Of a stretch of 64,000 bases of DNA, positions 1 to 9,104 are shown piece after piece; the stretch's first letter is position 1, and every line of letters begins with the position of its first letter. The notes beneath the pieces are model-generated. The model saw nothing but the letters and a program-made list of their open reading frames with translations, did not search any database and was not told the origin of the DNA. Origin of the DNA: Sphaerisporangium perillae (GTDB taxonomy: Bacteria > Actinomycetota > Actinomycetes > Streptosporangiales > Streptosporangiaceae); contig NZ_JALLPO010000036.1 of the NCBI RefSeq assembly GCF_023276435.1, forward strand, positions 43,327 to 107,326, given 5' to 3'. The position numbers and the translations under genes are program-made.

Positions 1-874
1 CGTAAAGGATTCCCCGCTCCGCGAGCTGCTTCTCCACGCCGGGATGCGCGAGCTGGTTGTTGGCGCCGCCACAGACGATCTTGGCCCGCAGCCCCGCCAC
101 CGCGTCGTCGTCCAGCCCGCCGCCGAGCGCGCACGGGGAGTACACGTCGATGTCCGCGAGCTTCATCGCCGCGGCGTCCGCCACGACCTCGACCTGCGGG
201 TGGATCTTGCGGACCCGTTCGACGGCGTGCTCGCCCACGTCGCAGATCACGACCTCGGCGCCGTCCTCCAGCAGGTGGTCGACCAGCCGGTAGCCGACCT
301 TGCCGACCCCCTCGACGCCCACGCGCCTGCCGCGCAGGGTCGAGGCGCCGTAGACGTACTGGGCGGCGGCCCGCATGCCCTGGAACACGCCGTACGCCGT
401 CAGGATCGAGGAGTCGCCCGCGCCGCCGTGGGCGACCGTGCGCCCGGTGACGAACGTGGACTCCTTGGCGACGATGTCCATGTCCTCGCTGTAGGTGCCC
501 ACGTCGCACGCGGTGAAGTAGCGCCCCCCGAGCGACTGGACGAAGCGCCCGTAGGCGCGCAGCAGGGCCTCGCTCTTGTCCCTGGCCGGATCGCCGATGA
601 TCACGGCCTTGGCGCCGCCGAGGTCGAGCCCCGCGAGAGCGTTCTTGTACGCCATCGCCCGTGAGAGGTTGAGCACGTCCGCGAGGGCGGCCTGCTCGCT
701 CTCGTAGGGGTAGAAGCGCGTGCCCCCGAGGCCGGGGCCGAGGGCGGTGTTGTAGATGGCGATGATCGCGTGCAGACCACTGCGGTCGTCCGAGCAGAAG
801 ACGACCTGCTCGTGTCGTGCCTGTCCGATCGATGGGCTCGCGTCCTTGTGGGACAGCCCGAAGACGTCGGTCAC
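1..874 (-). CDS. vdh: Valine/leucine dehydrogenase (Glu/Leu/Phe/Val family), 3' end outside window
   Basis: NAD-dependent oxidative deamination of branched-chain amino acids to 2-oxoacids, the first catabolic step. About 291 codons lie in the window and the C-terminus runs off the left edge. Translating the minus strand from GTG 872-874 gives the family signatures: a glycine-rich LGPGLGGTR segment, the substrate-lysine region [18 protein letters not shown], a Rossmann segment [19 protein letters not shown], and CGGANNQL near the edge. GGGAG lies about 11 nt upstream of the GTG. It is divergent from the conserved gene at 1088 and close to bldC, the same gene neighbourhood as Streptomyces vdh/bldC. 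The family is certain; valine versus leucine preference is inferred from synteny. Confidence 0.93.
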   Translation of the reverse strand, partial: MTDVFGLSHKDASPSIGQARHEQVVFCSDDRSGLHAIIAIYNTALGPGLGGTRFYPYESEQAALADVLNLSRAMAYKNALAGLDLGGAKAVIIGDPARDKSEALLRAYGRFVQSLGGRYFTACDVGTYSEDMDIVAKESTFVTGRTVAHGGAGDSSILTAYGVFQGMRAAAQYVYGASTLRGRRVGVEGVGKVGYRLVDHLLEDGAEVVICDVGEHAVERVRKIHPQVEVVADAAAMKLADIDVYSPCALGGGLDDDAVAGLRAKIVCGGANNQLAHPGVEKQLAERGILY

Positions 875-1087
875 TATGGTGACTCCCGGTCGTTCTCGTC
901 CGCCGCCTCGTCGCGGCGGATCCCGCAACCACCCTATCCAGCGGCCCCCGCCACCACCATGATCGTCCGCATTGCGACACTTCAGCGTCGCGCCGCGCAT
1001 GCCTCGGGGCCACGCCGCCCGCGCCACTCACTCCACTCCCGTCCTCTCGCTCGCGTCGGCTCACCGCGACGTGGCACCATTCGAGAT

Positions 1088-1966
1088 GTGCTGCCCTACG
1101 CCGCCTATCTCCGTGTCTACGAGCCGTTGTCCGCGTTCACCGAGCGCGAGCGCGCCTACTGGACGGCGTACGCCGACTCCAAGGACCGGCCCCGCCGCGC
1201 GTTCGCTCTGGAAGCCGAGCACGCGGAGGCCGTCCGGCGGCTCCTCGGCGTCTCGGCGATGCCGGCGCCCGGCGGTGAGAGCACGAACGCCTACCTGCGC
1301 CGCATCGAGGAGACGCTGTACGTCTGCCCGTGGCAGAGCAGGCTCCGGTCCTGGCTGGCCTTCTCCCGCTTCCGGGGCGCCACGCCGATCAAGCTCGCCG
1401 ACCGGTTCGTCCCGCGGGCCATCGCCGAGCAGACGGCCGACGACTTCGACCGCTACAAGCAGAGGGGCGGCTCCTCGTCCCTGAGGACGCACATCCGCAC
1501 CAGCACCTGGCATATCCCGGCCCCGTGGTTCGTGCCGTTCGACTCGGCCGAGCGCTGGCTGGTCCTCGGCCGCCAGGAGGAGTCTGCCGCCGAGCCCACC
1601 GCCTCGACCACCACCGCGCCGGCGAGGAACCTGCTCTACGTCACCTCCATGGCGCAGGCCCGGCGCAGGGTCGCGCGGGCACTCGTCGTCATCCGCCGGC
1701 ACATCGGCGAGGTCAGCACCCTGACCGAGGTCGAGGAGGTCGGGCGCTGGCTGGAGGAGTTCCACCCGCACTCTCTGGTGGAGCTCGACTACGGCGGCCT
1801 GGTCCACCTGATGGACGACGCGACGTTGCAGGCCGACCAGTCCGCCGCCGAGCTGGCGGCCGCCCTCACGGGGTTGGACACGGGTCAAGAAGAGCTGGCC
1901 TTCGCCATGTATCAGCGCGTGATCGTGCGCTGGAAGTCAATACAAGCCCTCGAATCGGCGAACTGA
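1088..1966 (+). CDS. Conserved actinobacterial hypothetical protein between vdh and bldC
   Basis: A 292-residue protein from GTG 1088, beginning VLPYAAYLRVYEPLSAF. I prefer this start because conserved-looking sequence begins there and the in-frame upstream extension is low-complexity and Arg/Pro-rich. It has no signal peptide or membrane segment. It is rich in Arg and Trp, with a probable helical C-terminal half after a linker around residues 165-180 (SAAEPTASTTTAPA). I recognise no catalytic motif. A protein of unknown function occupies this position next to bldC in Streptomyces, so a shared neighbourhood is likely, but its role is unknown to me. Confidence 0.75.
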   Translation: MLPYAAYLRVYEPLSAFTERERAYWTAYADSKDRPRRAFALEAEHAEAVRRLLGVSAMPAPGGESTNAYLRRIEETLYVCPWQSRLRSWLAFSRFRGATPIKLADRFVPRAIAEQTADDFDRYKQRGGSSSLRTHIRTSTWHIPAPWFVPFDSAERWLVLGRQEESAAEPTASTTTAPARNLLYVTSMAQARRRVARALVVIRRHIGEVSTLTEVEEVGRWLEEFHPHSLVELDYGGLVHLMDDATLQADQSAAELAAALTGLDTGQEELAFAMYQRVIVRWKSIQALESAN

Positions 1967-2286
1967 ACCGCAAATCATGCACGTGACCTGCAAAAGTAGG
2001 TAACGGGAGTCACCAGCTCGCTTCTGCGAACTGAGTAGTTTGCCGTTTTCACTGCGATACCACGAAACGTGTCGCTAGAATCACCGAGCGTGACATCAAC
2101 CCGTGGACAAGGCGTTGTACTTACAGGGCTCGCCAATCGCTCTACGTGGCTGTATGGTCACATCGGGTGATACCACATATGGTCCAGAAAAATCCGTACA
2201 AATGGATCATTGAGGGACATCCGTGACAAGCGCCAACACAAGTCGCAGGATCGCTGTCGCCGGTCCACGGAGGAGAGGCCGCACAA
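1967..2286 (+). promoter_or_regulatory. bldC upstream region
   Basis: About 320 bp without a gene. It is visibly richer in A/T than the flanking coding DNA, for example around 1990-2080 and 2140-2215, as expected for an actinomycete promoter and leader. A strong ribosome-binding site (GGAGGAGAGG at about 2269-2278) precedes the bldC ATG. I could not assign a convincing -10/-35 pair. Confidence 0.5.
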
Positions 2287-2490
2287 ATGTCAGCTCGTAC
2301 ACCCGAGGCCGAGCCACTGCTCACCCCGGCGGAGGTCGCCACCATGTTCCGCGTCGACCCCAAGACCGTTACTCGGTGGGCGAAGGCGGGCAAGTTGACG
2401 TCCATCCGCACCCTTGGCGGTCACCGGCGGTACCGGGAGACCGAGGTCCGTGCGCTGCTCGCGGGCATCCCGCAGCAGCGGTCGGAGTGA
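2287..2490 (+). CDS. bldC: BldC, small MerR-like developmental regulator
   Basis: A 67-residue DNA-binding protein consisting of a single winged helix-turn-helix of the MerR/excisionase type: LLTPAEVATMFRVDPKTVTR, then WAKAGKLTSIRTLGGHRRYRE. It matches the Streptomyces BldC that I recall almost residue for residue, including length and the C-terminal GIPQQRSE. In Streptomyces, BldC binds cooperatively to direct repeats and delays entry into development. It has no dimerisation or effector domain, as is normal for BldC. The RBS is GGAGGAGAGG with an ATG start. It lies downstream of the conserved 1088 gene but has its own AT-richer leader, so it is probably transcribed on its own. Confidence 0.97.
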   Translation: MSARTPEAEPLLTPAEVATMFRVDPKTVTRWAKAGKLTSIRTLGGHRRYRETEVRALLAGIPQQRSE

Positions 2491-2644
2491 GGCGGGACCG
2501 CCAAGGACCTAGGGGGAGAACCGGCGCGCTCGCGTCACGTATGTGAGCGCGTCCACACACCCATGATCGTGAAGCGGACCCGGGCTACCCGGGGGCCAGA
2601 TGCCCCCACTGCGCGCCCGAGCGACCGTGACCGCGGCCATGGAT

Positions 2645-2686
2645 CCGGTGTGAGAGGCGCCGCCCGCCCGGCGCCACCTCACCCGG
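2645..2686. terminator. Strong inverted repeat downstream of bldC
   Basis: CCGG-t-GTGAG-a-GGCGCCG pairs with CGGCGCC-ac-CTCAC-c-CGG around a short C/G loop. The stem-loop is very stable but has no following T-run, like many actinomycete terminators. The remaining 2491-2879 sequence shows no gene I can support. Confidence 0.5.
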
Positions 2687-2879
2687 CTATGCGGGTACGT
2701 CCCGGTGGGTAACGGAACTAGGGCCTCCACCGCACGGAAGCCCTACCACCGTTGTCCCGCACGAATGACCCGCGCGCCCCACGCGAAAGACGACCCCACC
2801 CCATGCCCCGAACGACCCCGCGCCGTATGACGACGGACGTCACCCCAAGAAGGCCACCTGCCCTCATGCCCGGCAGGAC

Positions 2880-3596
2880 CTACTCGCCCGAGCCCTGCTC
2901 CGGGCGTCCCGACGGGAAGTCCGGGAGCAGCGCGCCGACCTCGCCATCGTGGCGGGTGGCCACCTCAAGGAGCGCCACCATCTGGTCGACGAGCAGGCGT
3001 TCGAGCGTCGGGCGCTCGATGTCGCGGTTCTCCAGCCAGTCGAGCCCCGCCGTCTCGACGGAGGCGATCCACGACCTGAGCGTCGTGCGCAACGCCGGAG
3101 TCGGCTCGCTCACGCCGAGCTGATTCGTGATCATCTTGAAGAGGCGCTTGCGGACCCCCTCGACGATCTCCCCCACCTCGCCCGCGCGGTTCGCCGGCCC
3201 TCCCCGGAGCAGCGCCGCGAAGCCCGCCGCGTGGTCCTCCACGAAGTCGAAGTACCGCGTCAGACCGGCCGCCAGCTCCTCGATGGCGGTGCCGCCCTGC
3301 ACGGGCCGCAGCCGGTCCTCCAGCTCCAGCGCCGCGCTGCGCAACGCCGCGACGTACAGCTCCTGCTTGCCGCCGAAGTAGTGATAGACCAGTGCCCGTG
3401 AGGCCCCGGCCGCCGTGGCCACGTCGTCGATCGAGACATCTTCGGCATCGCGCTTGCTGAACAGCTCCAGCGCCGCCGCCATGAGCTCCTCGCGGCGGCG
3501 GTCCACGCTCAGTCTTCTGCGAACCGGACGTCCGTCGCCAGGGTCAGCGCTCTCCCGCTCACCTGGGGCTCTTGATCTCGCACCCACAATGCGCAC
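2880..3596 (-). CDS. TetR/AcrR-family transcriptional regulator
   Basis: About 238 residues. The N-terminal HTH is clear (ELMAAALELFSKRDAEDVS, then VATAAGASRALVYHYFGGKQ), followed by an all-helical ligand domain. GTG 3596 is the most plausible start, with GTG 3587 as an alternative. Neither has a Shine-Dalgarno, and the sequence immediately upstream is AT-richer, so a leaderless mRNA is possible. It is divergent from the LacI gene at 3727. The ligand and target are unknown; the shared 130-bp intergenic region would hold its operator if it is autoregulated. Confidence 0.85.
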   Translation of the reverse strand: MRIVGARSRAPGERESADPGDGRPVRRRLSVDRRREELMAAALELFSKRDAEDVSIDDVATAAGASRALVYHYFGGKQELYVAALRSAALELEDRLRPVQGGTAIEELAAGLTRYFDFVEDHAAGFAALLRGGPANRAGEVGEIVEGVRKRLFKMITNQLGVSEPTPALRTTLRSWIASVETAGLDWLENRDIERPTLERLLVDQMVALLEVATRHDGEVGALLPDFPSGRPEQGSGE

Positions 3597-3726
3597 ACTA
3601 TCGGAGGGGGTGCCAATAAGCGCGGCCCCGATGACCATCTGCCGAGGCGCACGACAAACCCGTACCCTCTTCGCGACTCGATCGTTTGGTCTGACAGGTG
3701 CACATCCACTCAGCGTGGGGAGAACC

Positions 3727-4830
3727 ATGTCAGGACCGTCCATGCAGACGACCGATCGGTACCGTGCCGATCTCGGCGCGACCGAGCCAGGCCTCGGCGA
3801 CGCCCAAGGGCCGCGCCCTCGGCCGACGATTCGGAACGTTGCAGAACGCGCGGGCGTCTCCAAGTCGTTGGTCTCCCTGGTGCTGAGGGGCTCCCCCCAC
3901 GTCAGCGAGCACCGGCGCGAAGCGGTGCTCCAGGCCGCCAGGGAGCTGGGCTACCGCCCCAACGCGGTGGCGCGCAGCCTCGTCGAGGGGCGCACCCACC
4001 TGGTCGGCGCGCTCGTCGCCGACCTGCACAACCCGTTCTTCGCGGAGTTCCTCGACGGCCTGCAGGAGAGCCTGCACGGTGACGGCCTCCGGTTGCTGAT
4101 CGGCAGCGGCCGCTGGGACCCGGCGTTCGAGGAGGAGGCCGTCGAGGCGTTCCTCGAGCTGCGCGTCGACGGGCTCGTGCTGCTCGGCGTCGCCCCGTCC
4201 AGCGAGACCCTGGCCGAGGCGGCGGCCTACACCCCGACGGTCGTCGTCGGTGAACGGGACGTCGAGCTGGACAGCGTGGACATCGTCGTGGACGACGACC
4301 AATTGGGCGCGCGCCTCGCGGTCGACCACCTCGCCGAGCTCGGCCACCGGCGCATCGCGCACATCGAAGGCACCCCCTCCTCCTCTGCCCGGTTCCGCTG
4401 CGAGGGCTACCTCGTCGCGATGCGCAGGCACGGGCTCGCGCCGCACATCATGGTCGAGCACGGCGACTTCACCGAGGAGGGCGGACGGCGGGCGGCCCGG
4501 GCCCTGCTCGAGCGCACACCCCGCCCCACCGCGATCTTCGCGGCCAACGACATCGTCGCCCTGGGCGTGCTGGTCGCGGCGAGCGAGCTGGGGCTGCGCG
4601 TCCCGGAGGACCTCTCGGTCGTCGGGTACGACAACACCCACCTGGCCGCCGTGCACCACATCTCGCTGACCACGCTCGACCAGCCGAGACGGGCGATGGG
4701 CAGGTCGGCCGCGGCGCTGCTCAGCGACCGCATCACCGACCCGGGGAAGACCGCGAGGCTCCGGCAGGTAACACCGCGCCTGGTCGTGCGGCACAGCACC
4801 GGCCCGGCTCCAAGTGATCCCCAAGGGTGA
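3727..4830 (+). CDS. LacI-family transcriptional regulator
   Basis: A 367-residue regulator. The LacI HTH (TIRNVAERAGVSKSLVSLVL) and hinge helix (AARELGYRPNAVARSLVEG) are at about residues 37-85. A periplasmic-binding-like effector domain follows (VGALVADLHNPFFAEFLDG; AIFAANDIVALGVL; VVGYDNTHLAAV). Start ATG 3727 has GGGGAGA at about -8. The first 35 residues are a Pro/Gly-rich extension before the usual LacI start. The effector is probably a sugar by family, but no adjacent sugar transporter shows which. The gene ends at a long inverted repeat (4829-4870). Confidence 0.92.
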   Translation: MSGPSMQTTDRYRADLGATEPGLGDAQGPRPRPTIRNVAERAGVSKSLVSLVLRGSPHVSEHRREAVLQAARELGYRPNAVARSLVEGRTHLVGALVADLHNPFFAEFLDGLQESLHGDGLRLLIGSGRWDPAFEEEAVEAFLELRVDGLVLLGVAPSSETLAEAAAYTPTVVVGERDVELDSVDIVVDDDQLGARLAVDHLAELGHRRIAHIEGTPSSSARFRCEGYLVAMRRHGLAPHIMVEHGDFTEEGGRRAARALLERTPRPTAIFAANDIVALGVLVAASELGLRVPEDLSVVGYDNTHLAAVHHISLTTLDQPRRAMGRSAAALLSDRITDPGKTARLRQVTPRLVVRHSTGPAPSDPQG

Positions 4831-4870
4831 GTCAACATCCACGGGATCGGCACCGTCCCCGTGTTGACTC
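4829..4870. promoter_or_regulatory. Inverted repeat GAGTCAACA...TGTTGACTC
   Basis: GAGTCAACA (4829-4837) and TGTTGACTC (4862-4870) are perfect 9-nt inverted arms. The stem extends inward through partly paired CACGGG/CCCGTG. It overlaps the LacI stop codon and precedes the small gene at 4983. It could be a terminator without a T-run, or a regulator site, since TTGACT also resembles a -35 element. Confidence 0.45.
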
Positions 4871-4982
4871 GTAGCATGGCGCCGGTCCTCCGGCGTGCCG
4901 GACCGGTCCGACGAGGGCCGGACGCTCGCCTGTCATGGTGGCAGCGGGCGGAAGGCGGCCGGCGTCCGACCGGGGGGTAGAC

Positions 4983-5231
4983 ATGCGTGATCCGGAACTG
5001 GTCTCCTGCGCACAGCGCGCGGCGGCCGAACTCGAACGTGCGTGGGCGCACTGGCGGGCCGCCCGGGGCAAGGACGACGAGGGGTCGACGGAATCGGTCG
5101 CCAGCTACGTCGCCCACTCCATCGACCATCCGTGGGGCCGTCCGCGCGTCGTCCTGGGCCTGGACGCCGAGGACGCGAGGGAACTGGCCGCGCTGCTCCA
5201 GAAGCAGGATCTCGGCGAGCCTGCCTGGTAA
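4983..5231 (+). CDS. Small conserved hypothetical protein
   Basis: An 82-residue acidic protein starting MRDPELVSCAQRAAAELERA. Start ATG 4983 has a GGGGGGTAG ribosome-binding site just upstream. The sequence is predicted mainly helical (AAAELERAWAHWRAARGK; LDAEDARELAALLQKQ) with a WGRPRVVLGL strand between. It has no signal or membrane segment. I do not recognise the family. It is transcribed in the same direction as the amidase gene 86 bp downstream. Confidence 0.65.
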   Translation: MRDPELVSCAQRAAAELERAWAHWRAARGKDDEGSTESVASYVAHSIDHPWGRPRVVLGLDAEDARELAALLQKQDLGEPAW

Positions 5232-5317
5232 GCCCGACGATCTCCCACGTAGAGGCCGGTCCATCATTCCGTTGCGCGTAAGTTGGTGGGCGACGGTCGT
5301 CTGCGGAGGGGATAATC

Positions 5318-6166
5318 GTGACAGGTCGAGCACTCGCCGTAACGCTCCTGGCTCTTTGCGGGCTGGGGGTCTCAGCGTGCGGTGGAGCGGCGGGTTCCAC
5401 TGCTTCCGGCTCGGGCCCGGCCGCGGCCTCGGAGATGAAGGCCGTGTCGGCACGACCGGCGTCCGCCTCGGCCCGGGCCGCGACGGCGGGCACTCCGAGC
5501 CATGCCCGGCCCCTCGAGGGGAAGGTCATCGTGATCGACCCCGGTCACAACGGCGGCAACTACCGCCGCCCCGAGATCATCAACAAGAAGGTCGACGTCC
5601 GCACCGAGTGGAAGCCCTGCGACACGACGGGCACCGCCACCGACGACGGCTATTCCGAGGCCGCCTTCACCTGGGACGTCGCCAACCGCATGGTCAAGCT
5701 GCTGAAGGCGGAGGGCGCGACCGTCGAGCTCACCCGTGACAGCAACACCGGTGTCGGCCCGTGCATCACCGAGCGCGCCGACATCGGCAACAAGGCCCAC
5801 GCGAACGCCGCCGTCTCCATCCACGCCGACGGCGCCGCGGCGTCGGCTCGCGGCTTCCACATCATCATGCCGAAGAAGATCGGCGGCCCGGTCGACCCCG
5901 TCGTGGCCCGGTCCAAGAAGCTGGGCCTCGCGCTGCGCGACGCGTACAAAGAGGGCACCGGCATGCCGTACTCCACCTATATCGGCAAGAACGCCCTGAA
6001 CTTCCGCAGCGACCTCGGCGGGCTGAACCTCTCCACGGTGCCGAAGGTCTTCATCGAGACCGGCAACATGCGCAACCCGACCGACGCGGGCATGCTCAAG
6101 GACCCCCGCTTCCGGCAGCGCATCGCCACCTCCCTGGTCGAGGGCCTGCGGAACTACCTCGGCTGA
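5318..6166 (+). CDS. N-acetylmuramoyl-L-alanine amidase (Amidase_3), lipoprotein
   Basis: A peptidoglycan hydrolase that cleaves the bond between N-acetylmuramic acid and the stem peptide, acting outside the membrane. Its 282 residues carry a lipoprotein signal (LLALCGLGVSAC, lipobox Cys near residue 21) and an Ala/Ser-rich linker. The Zn-amidase domain follows: VIDPGHNGG supplies the first His, SIHADG the second, and VFIETGNMRN the catalytic Glu. GTG 5318 has GGAGGGG upstream. The closest known style is Rv3717-like amidases of actinobacteria. A GH20 hexosaminidase follows 46 bp later, suggesting a shared cell-wall turnover role. Confidence 0.93.
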   Translation: MTGRALAVTLLALCGLGVSACGGAAGSTASGSGPAAASEMKAVSARPASASARAATAGTPSHARPLEGKVIVIDPGHNGGNYRRPEIINKKVDVRTEWKPCDTTGTATDDGYSEAAFTWDVANRMVKLLKAEGATVELTRDSNTGVGPCITERADIGNKAHANAAVSIHADGAAASARGFHIIMPKKIGGPVDPVVARSKKLGLALRDAYKEGTGMPYSTYIGKNALNFRSDLGGLNLSTVPKVFIETGNMRNPTDAGMLKDPRFRQRIATSLVEGLRNYLG

Positions 6167-6212
6167 CGGCGGGTTCGCCTGCCCGGCGTCCGGGGTTTGG
6201 CATGATCTAGGC

Positions 6213-7868
6213 GTGACCGATCTGATCCCGCGTCCGCGCGTCCTGCGTACCGCTCCGGGCTCCTTCACGTTCATCCCGGGGGCCCCGATCTCGGGTCCCT
6301 CTGATCTGGTGGACGCGATACGGCTGACCCTTGCCGTGCTCGATCTAGGACAGGCGGGCGCCGGCGGCGCTCAGAACGTCCCTGAGGCGGCGATCACCGT
6401 CGAGAGGGACACAGAGCTCGCCGCAGAGGCCTACGCCGTCACAGTGACCCCTGAGGGCGTACGGATCGTCGCGGGGGACGCGGCGGGGGCGCTGTACGCG
6501 GGCCAGACGCTCCGCCAGCTGCTTCCCACGGAGGCGTTCCGCTCGGTGGCGGTGCCCGGCGTCCGGTGGACGGTGCCGTGCGGGCACGTCGAGGACGCGC
6601 CACGGTTCTCGTGGCGAGGAGCCCACCTCGACGTGTCCCGACATTTCATGCCGAAGCGTGAAGTGCTGCGCATGATCGACCTGCTGGCCGTCCACAAGCT
6701 CAACCGCCTCCACCTCCACCTGGTGGACGACCAGGGCTGGCGCGTCGAGAGCAAGGCCTACCCGCTGCTGCACGAGATCGGGTCGCACCGGGCGCGGACC
6801 ACCACGACGCACTTCCACGGCGGGGAGCCGCGGTTCGACGACACTCCGCACGGCGGCTTCTACACGCTGGCCGACCTGGCCGAGATGGGCGCATACGCAC
6901 GTGCCCGGGGCGTCACGATCGTCCCCGAGATCGACGTCCCCGGCCACGCCTCCGCCGTCCTCGCGGCGTACCCGCACCTCGGCGCCGACCCGGCGCGGTC
7001 CTGCGACGTGCTCGACCGCTGGGGGATCTCCCCCGCGATCATGTCCCCGCTGCCCGGCACCGTCGACTTCCTCGCGACTGTCTTCGCCGAGATCGTCGAG
7101 GCCCTCGGCCCGGTGCCCTACTTCCACATCGGCGGCGACGAGTGCGTGCTGGACGACTGGGCGTCCTCCGCCGAGATCACGGCATACCGCGAGTCGCTCG
7201 GGCTGGCCTCCCCCGCCGACCTGCACGCCTGGTTCCTGCGCCGGCTCGCCGACGTGCTCGCCGGGCTCGGCTGCCGCGCGGTGGTCTGGGACGAGGCCTT
7301 CGTGAGCGGCATGCTCCGCGACGACACGATCGTCATGCCCTGGCGCGGCATGGGGGTCGGGCGGCGGGCCGCGGCGGCCGGACACGACATCGTGGCGACC
7401 CCCGTGTTCCCGCTGTACTTCGACTACGCCGAGGCCGCGTCGCCCGAGGAGCCCGTGGCCATCGGCGACACGATCACCGTGGAGGACGTCGCGGCCTTCG
7501 ACCTGGTGCCGGTGTCATGGACGCCGGAGGAGGCCGGCCGGGTGCTGGGCGCGCAGTTCCAGCTGTGGACCGAGCGCATACCCGACGGCCGGACGCTCGA
7601 CTACCGCGCGTGGCCTCGCGGGTGCGCCCTCGCCCAGCTGGCGTGGTCGGGAGACGCGGGCGGGTTCACCGGCGCGCTCCCCGCGCACCTGCTCCGGCTG
7701 GACGCCTACGGCGTGGAGTACCGGCCGCCGGCGGGTCCCCGGCCCTGGCAGCGGGGAGGGACCGGCGCAAGGCGGCACCAGCCGGGGGCGGTCCCGGTGA
7801 GCGAGGTCATGCGCCACCTGGAGGAGCTCACCCACGAAGCCGACTCCACCCGCCCCAGCCTGGGCTGA
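6213..7868 (+). CDS. Beta-N-acetylhexosaminidase, glycoside hydrolase family 20
   Basis: Releases terminal N-acetylglucosamine or N-acetylgalactosamine, from chitin oligomers or cell-wall fragments. It has 551 residues. A GH20b-like N-terminal domain (residues 1-120) is followed by the TIM barrel, with WRGAHLDVSRHFMPKREV, the substrate loop LHLHLVDDQGWRVE, VPEIDVPGHASAVLAAYPHL, and the catalytic Asp-Glu pair in HIGGDECVLDDW near residue 310. I see no signal peptide, so it is probably cytosolic and acts on imported sugars. GTG 6213 is used as the start. It lies directly behind the muramoyl amidase. Confidence 0.93.
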   Translation: MTDLIPRPRVLRTAPGSFTFIPGAPISGPSDLVDAIRLTLAVLDLGQAGAGGAQNVPEAAITVERDTELAAEAYAVTVTPEGVRIVAGDAAGALYAGQTLRQLLPTEAFRSVAVPGVRWTVPCGHVEDAPRFSWRGAHLDVSRHFMPKREVLRMIDLLAVHKLNRLHLHLVDDQGWRVESKAYPLLHEIGSHRARTTTTHFHGGEPRFDDTPHGGFYTLADLAEMGAYARARGVTIVPEIDVPGHASAVLAAYPHLGADPARSCDVLDRWGISPAIMSPLPGTVDFLATVFAEIVEALGPVPYFHIGGDECVLDDWASSAEITAYRESLGLASPADLHAWFLRRLADVLAGLGCRAVVWDEAFVSGMLRDDTIVMPWRGMGVGRRAAAAGHDIVATPVFPLYFDYAEAASPEEPVAIGDTITVEDVAAFDLVPVSWTPEEAGRVLGAQFQLWTERIPDGRTLDYRAWPRGCALAQLAWSGDAGGFTGALPAHLLRLDAYGVEYRPPAGPRPWQRGGTGARRHQPGAVPVSEVMRHLEELTHEADSTRPSLG

Positions 7869-7997
7869 CCGTCCCGGGCCCACCGGCGGATCGGGCCGCT
7901 CACCCGCCACGGCCCGGGCCTGCACTTCCGTGCCGGCCCGGCCGGCCGCGTTCAGACCGCCTGCGTTCAGGGCCGCCTGCATTCGGACTGCCCGCGT

Positions 7998-9086
7998 TCA
8001 GGCCGCCTGCTCGCGGCCCACGCGGCCCACCACCTCGCGGATCGAGGAGTACCCGTGGCGGCGGAGCCGGCGGGAGAGCCCCCGGTTGATCCGCCAGGCC
8101 CACAGCGGGCCCTCGTAGATCATCGCCGTGTAGCCCTGGACCAGGGTCGCGCCGGCCAGCAGGCGTTCCCACACGTCGTCCACGTCCTCCACGCCTCCGA
8201 CCGACACCAAGGCCAGCCGGTCGCCCACCCGGCCGTACAGCCTCCTCAGCACCTCCAGCGAGCGGCCCTTCAACGGCCGTCCGGACAGCCCGCCCGCCTC
8301 CGCCGCCCCGGCGGCCCCGGCCTTGGACAGGCCTTCCCTGCTGATCGTGGTGTTGGTGGCGATGATGCCCGCCAGCCCCAGCTCGAGCGCGAGGTCGGCG
8401 ACGGCGTCGATGTCCTGGTCGGCCAGATCGGGGGCGATCTTGACCAGTAGCGGCGTGCGCCCGGCGGCGCGCCGCACCTCGGAGAGCAACGGCCGGAGCA
8501 GCTCGACGGCCTGCAGGTCGCGCAGGCCGGGAGTGTTGGGCGAGCTGACGTTCACGACGAGGTAGTCCGCGAGCGGAGCGAGCCTCCTGGCACTGGCGAC
8601 GTAGTCGCGCACCGCCAGCTCCGCGGGGATGACCTTGGTCTTGCCGATGTTGACCCCGACCACGACCGGAAGGCTCCGCGGCCGGCTCAGGCGGCGCGCG
8701 GCCTGCTGAGCGCCGCGGTTGTTGAACCCCATGCGGTTGACGACGGCCCGGTCGGAGAGGAGCCGGAACAGCCTCGGCCGGGGGTTGCCCGGTTGGGCGT
8801 GGGCGGTGATGGTGCCCACCTCGACGTGGCCGAACCCGAAGGCCGCGAGCCCCTCCACGCATCCGGCGTCCTTGTCGAAGCCGGCCGCGAGCCCGAAGGG
8901 GCTCGGGAAGTGCACCCCGAACGCCTGGATCCTCAGCGCCTCATCGTGTGGCGCCAGCCTTGTGTACAGCCGGCGCTTCACGATGGGAGCGATCGAGAGG
9001 ACCCGGAGCGCGCGGAGGGTCAGGTGGTGCATTGTCTCGGCGTCGAACCGCCGGAGCACCTGCGCGAAGAGCAGTCGATACATCAC
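7998..9086 (-). CDS. pyrD: Dihydroorotate dehydrogenase (quinone), class 2
   Basis: An FMN enzyme oxidising dihydroorotate to orotate with quinone as acceptor, the fourth step of pyrimidine synthesis, bound to the inner membrane face. It has 362 residues. The N-terminal amphipathic helices ([20 protein letters not shown]) are typical of class 2. Core motifs are [27 protein letters not shown], the catalytic-Ser segment [15 protein letters not shown], and [13 protein letters not shown] 9086 or ATG 9083 are equivalent starts. The neighbours are not pyrimidine genes; an isolated pyrD is common in actinomycetes. Confidence 0.96.
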   Translation of the reverse strand: MMYRLLFAQVLRRFDAETMHHLTLRALRVLSIAPIVKRRLYTRLAPHDEALRIQAFGVHFPSPFGLAAGFDKDAGCVEGLAAFGFGHVEVGTITAHAQPGNPRPRLFRLLSDRAVVNRMGFNNRGAQQAARRLSRPRSLPVVVGVNIGKTKVIPAELAVRDYVASARRLAPLADYLVVNVSSPNTPGLRDLQAVELLRPLLSEVRRAAGRTPLLVKIAPDLADQDIDAVADLALELGLAGIIATNTTISREGLSKAGAAGAAEAGGLSGRPLKGRSLEVLRRLYGRVGDRLALVSVGGVEDVDDVWERLLAGATLVQGYTAMIYEGPLWAWRINRGLSRRLRRHGYSSIREVVGRVGREQAA

Positions 9087-9104
9087 CGCCCAGGGTAGCC
9101 GGGA

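Noticed and set aside
3730..4842. Long open frame antisense to the LacI gene
   Set aside because: Shadow frame caused by high GC; the plus-strand LacI motifs are unmistakable. The same applies to long antisense frames over the LAL, ATPase and BMP genes.
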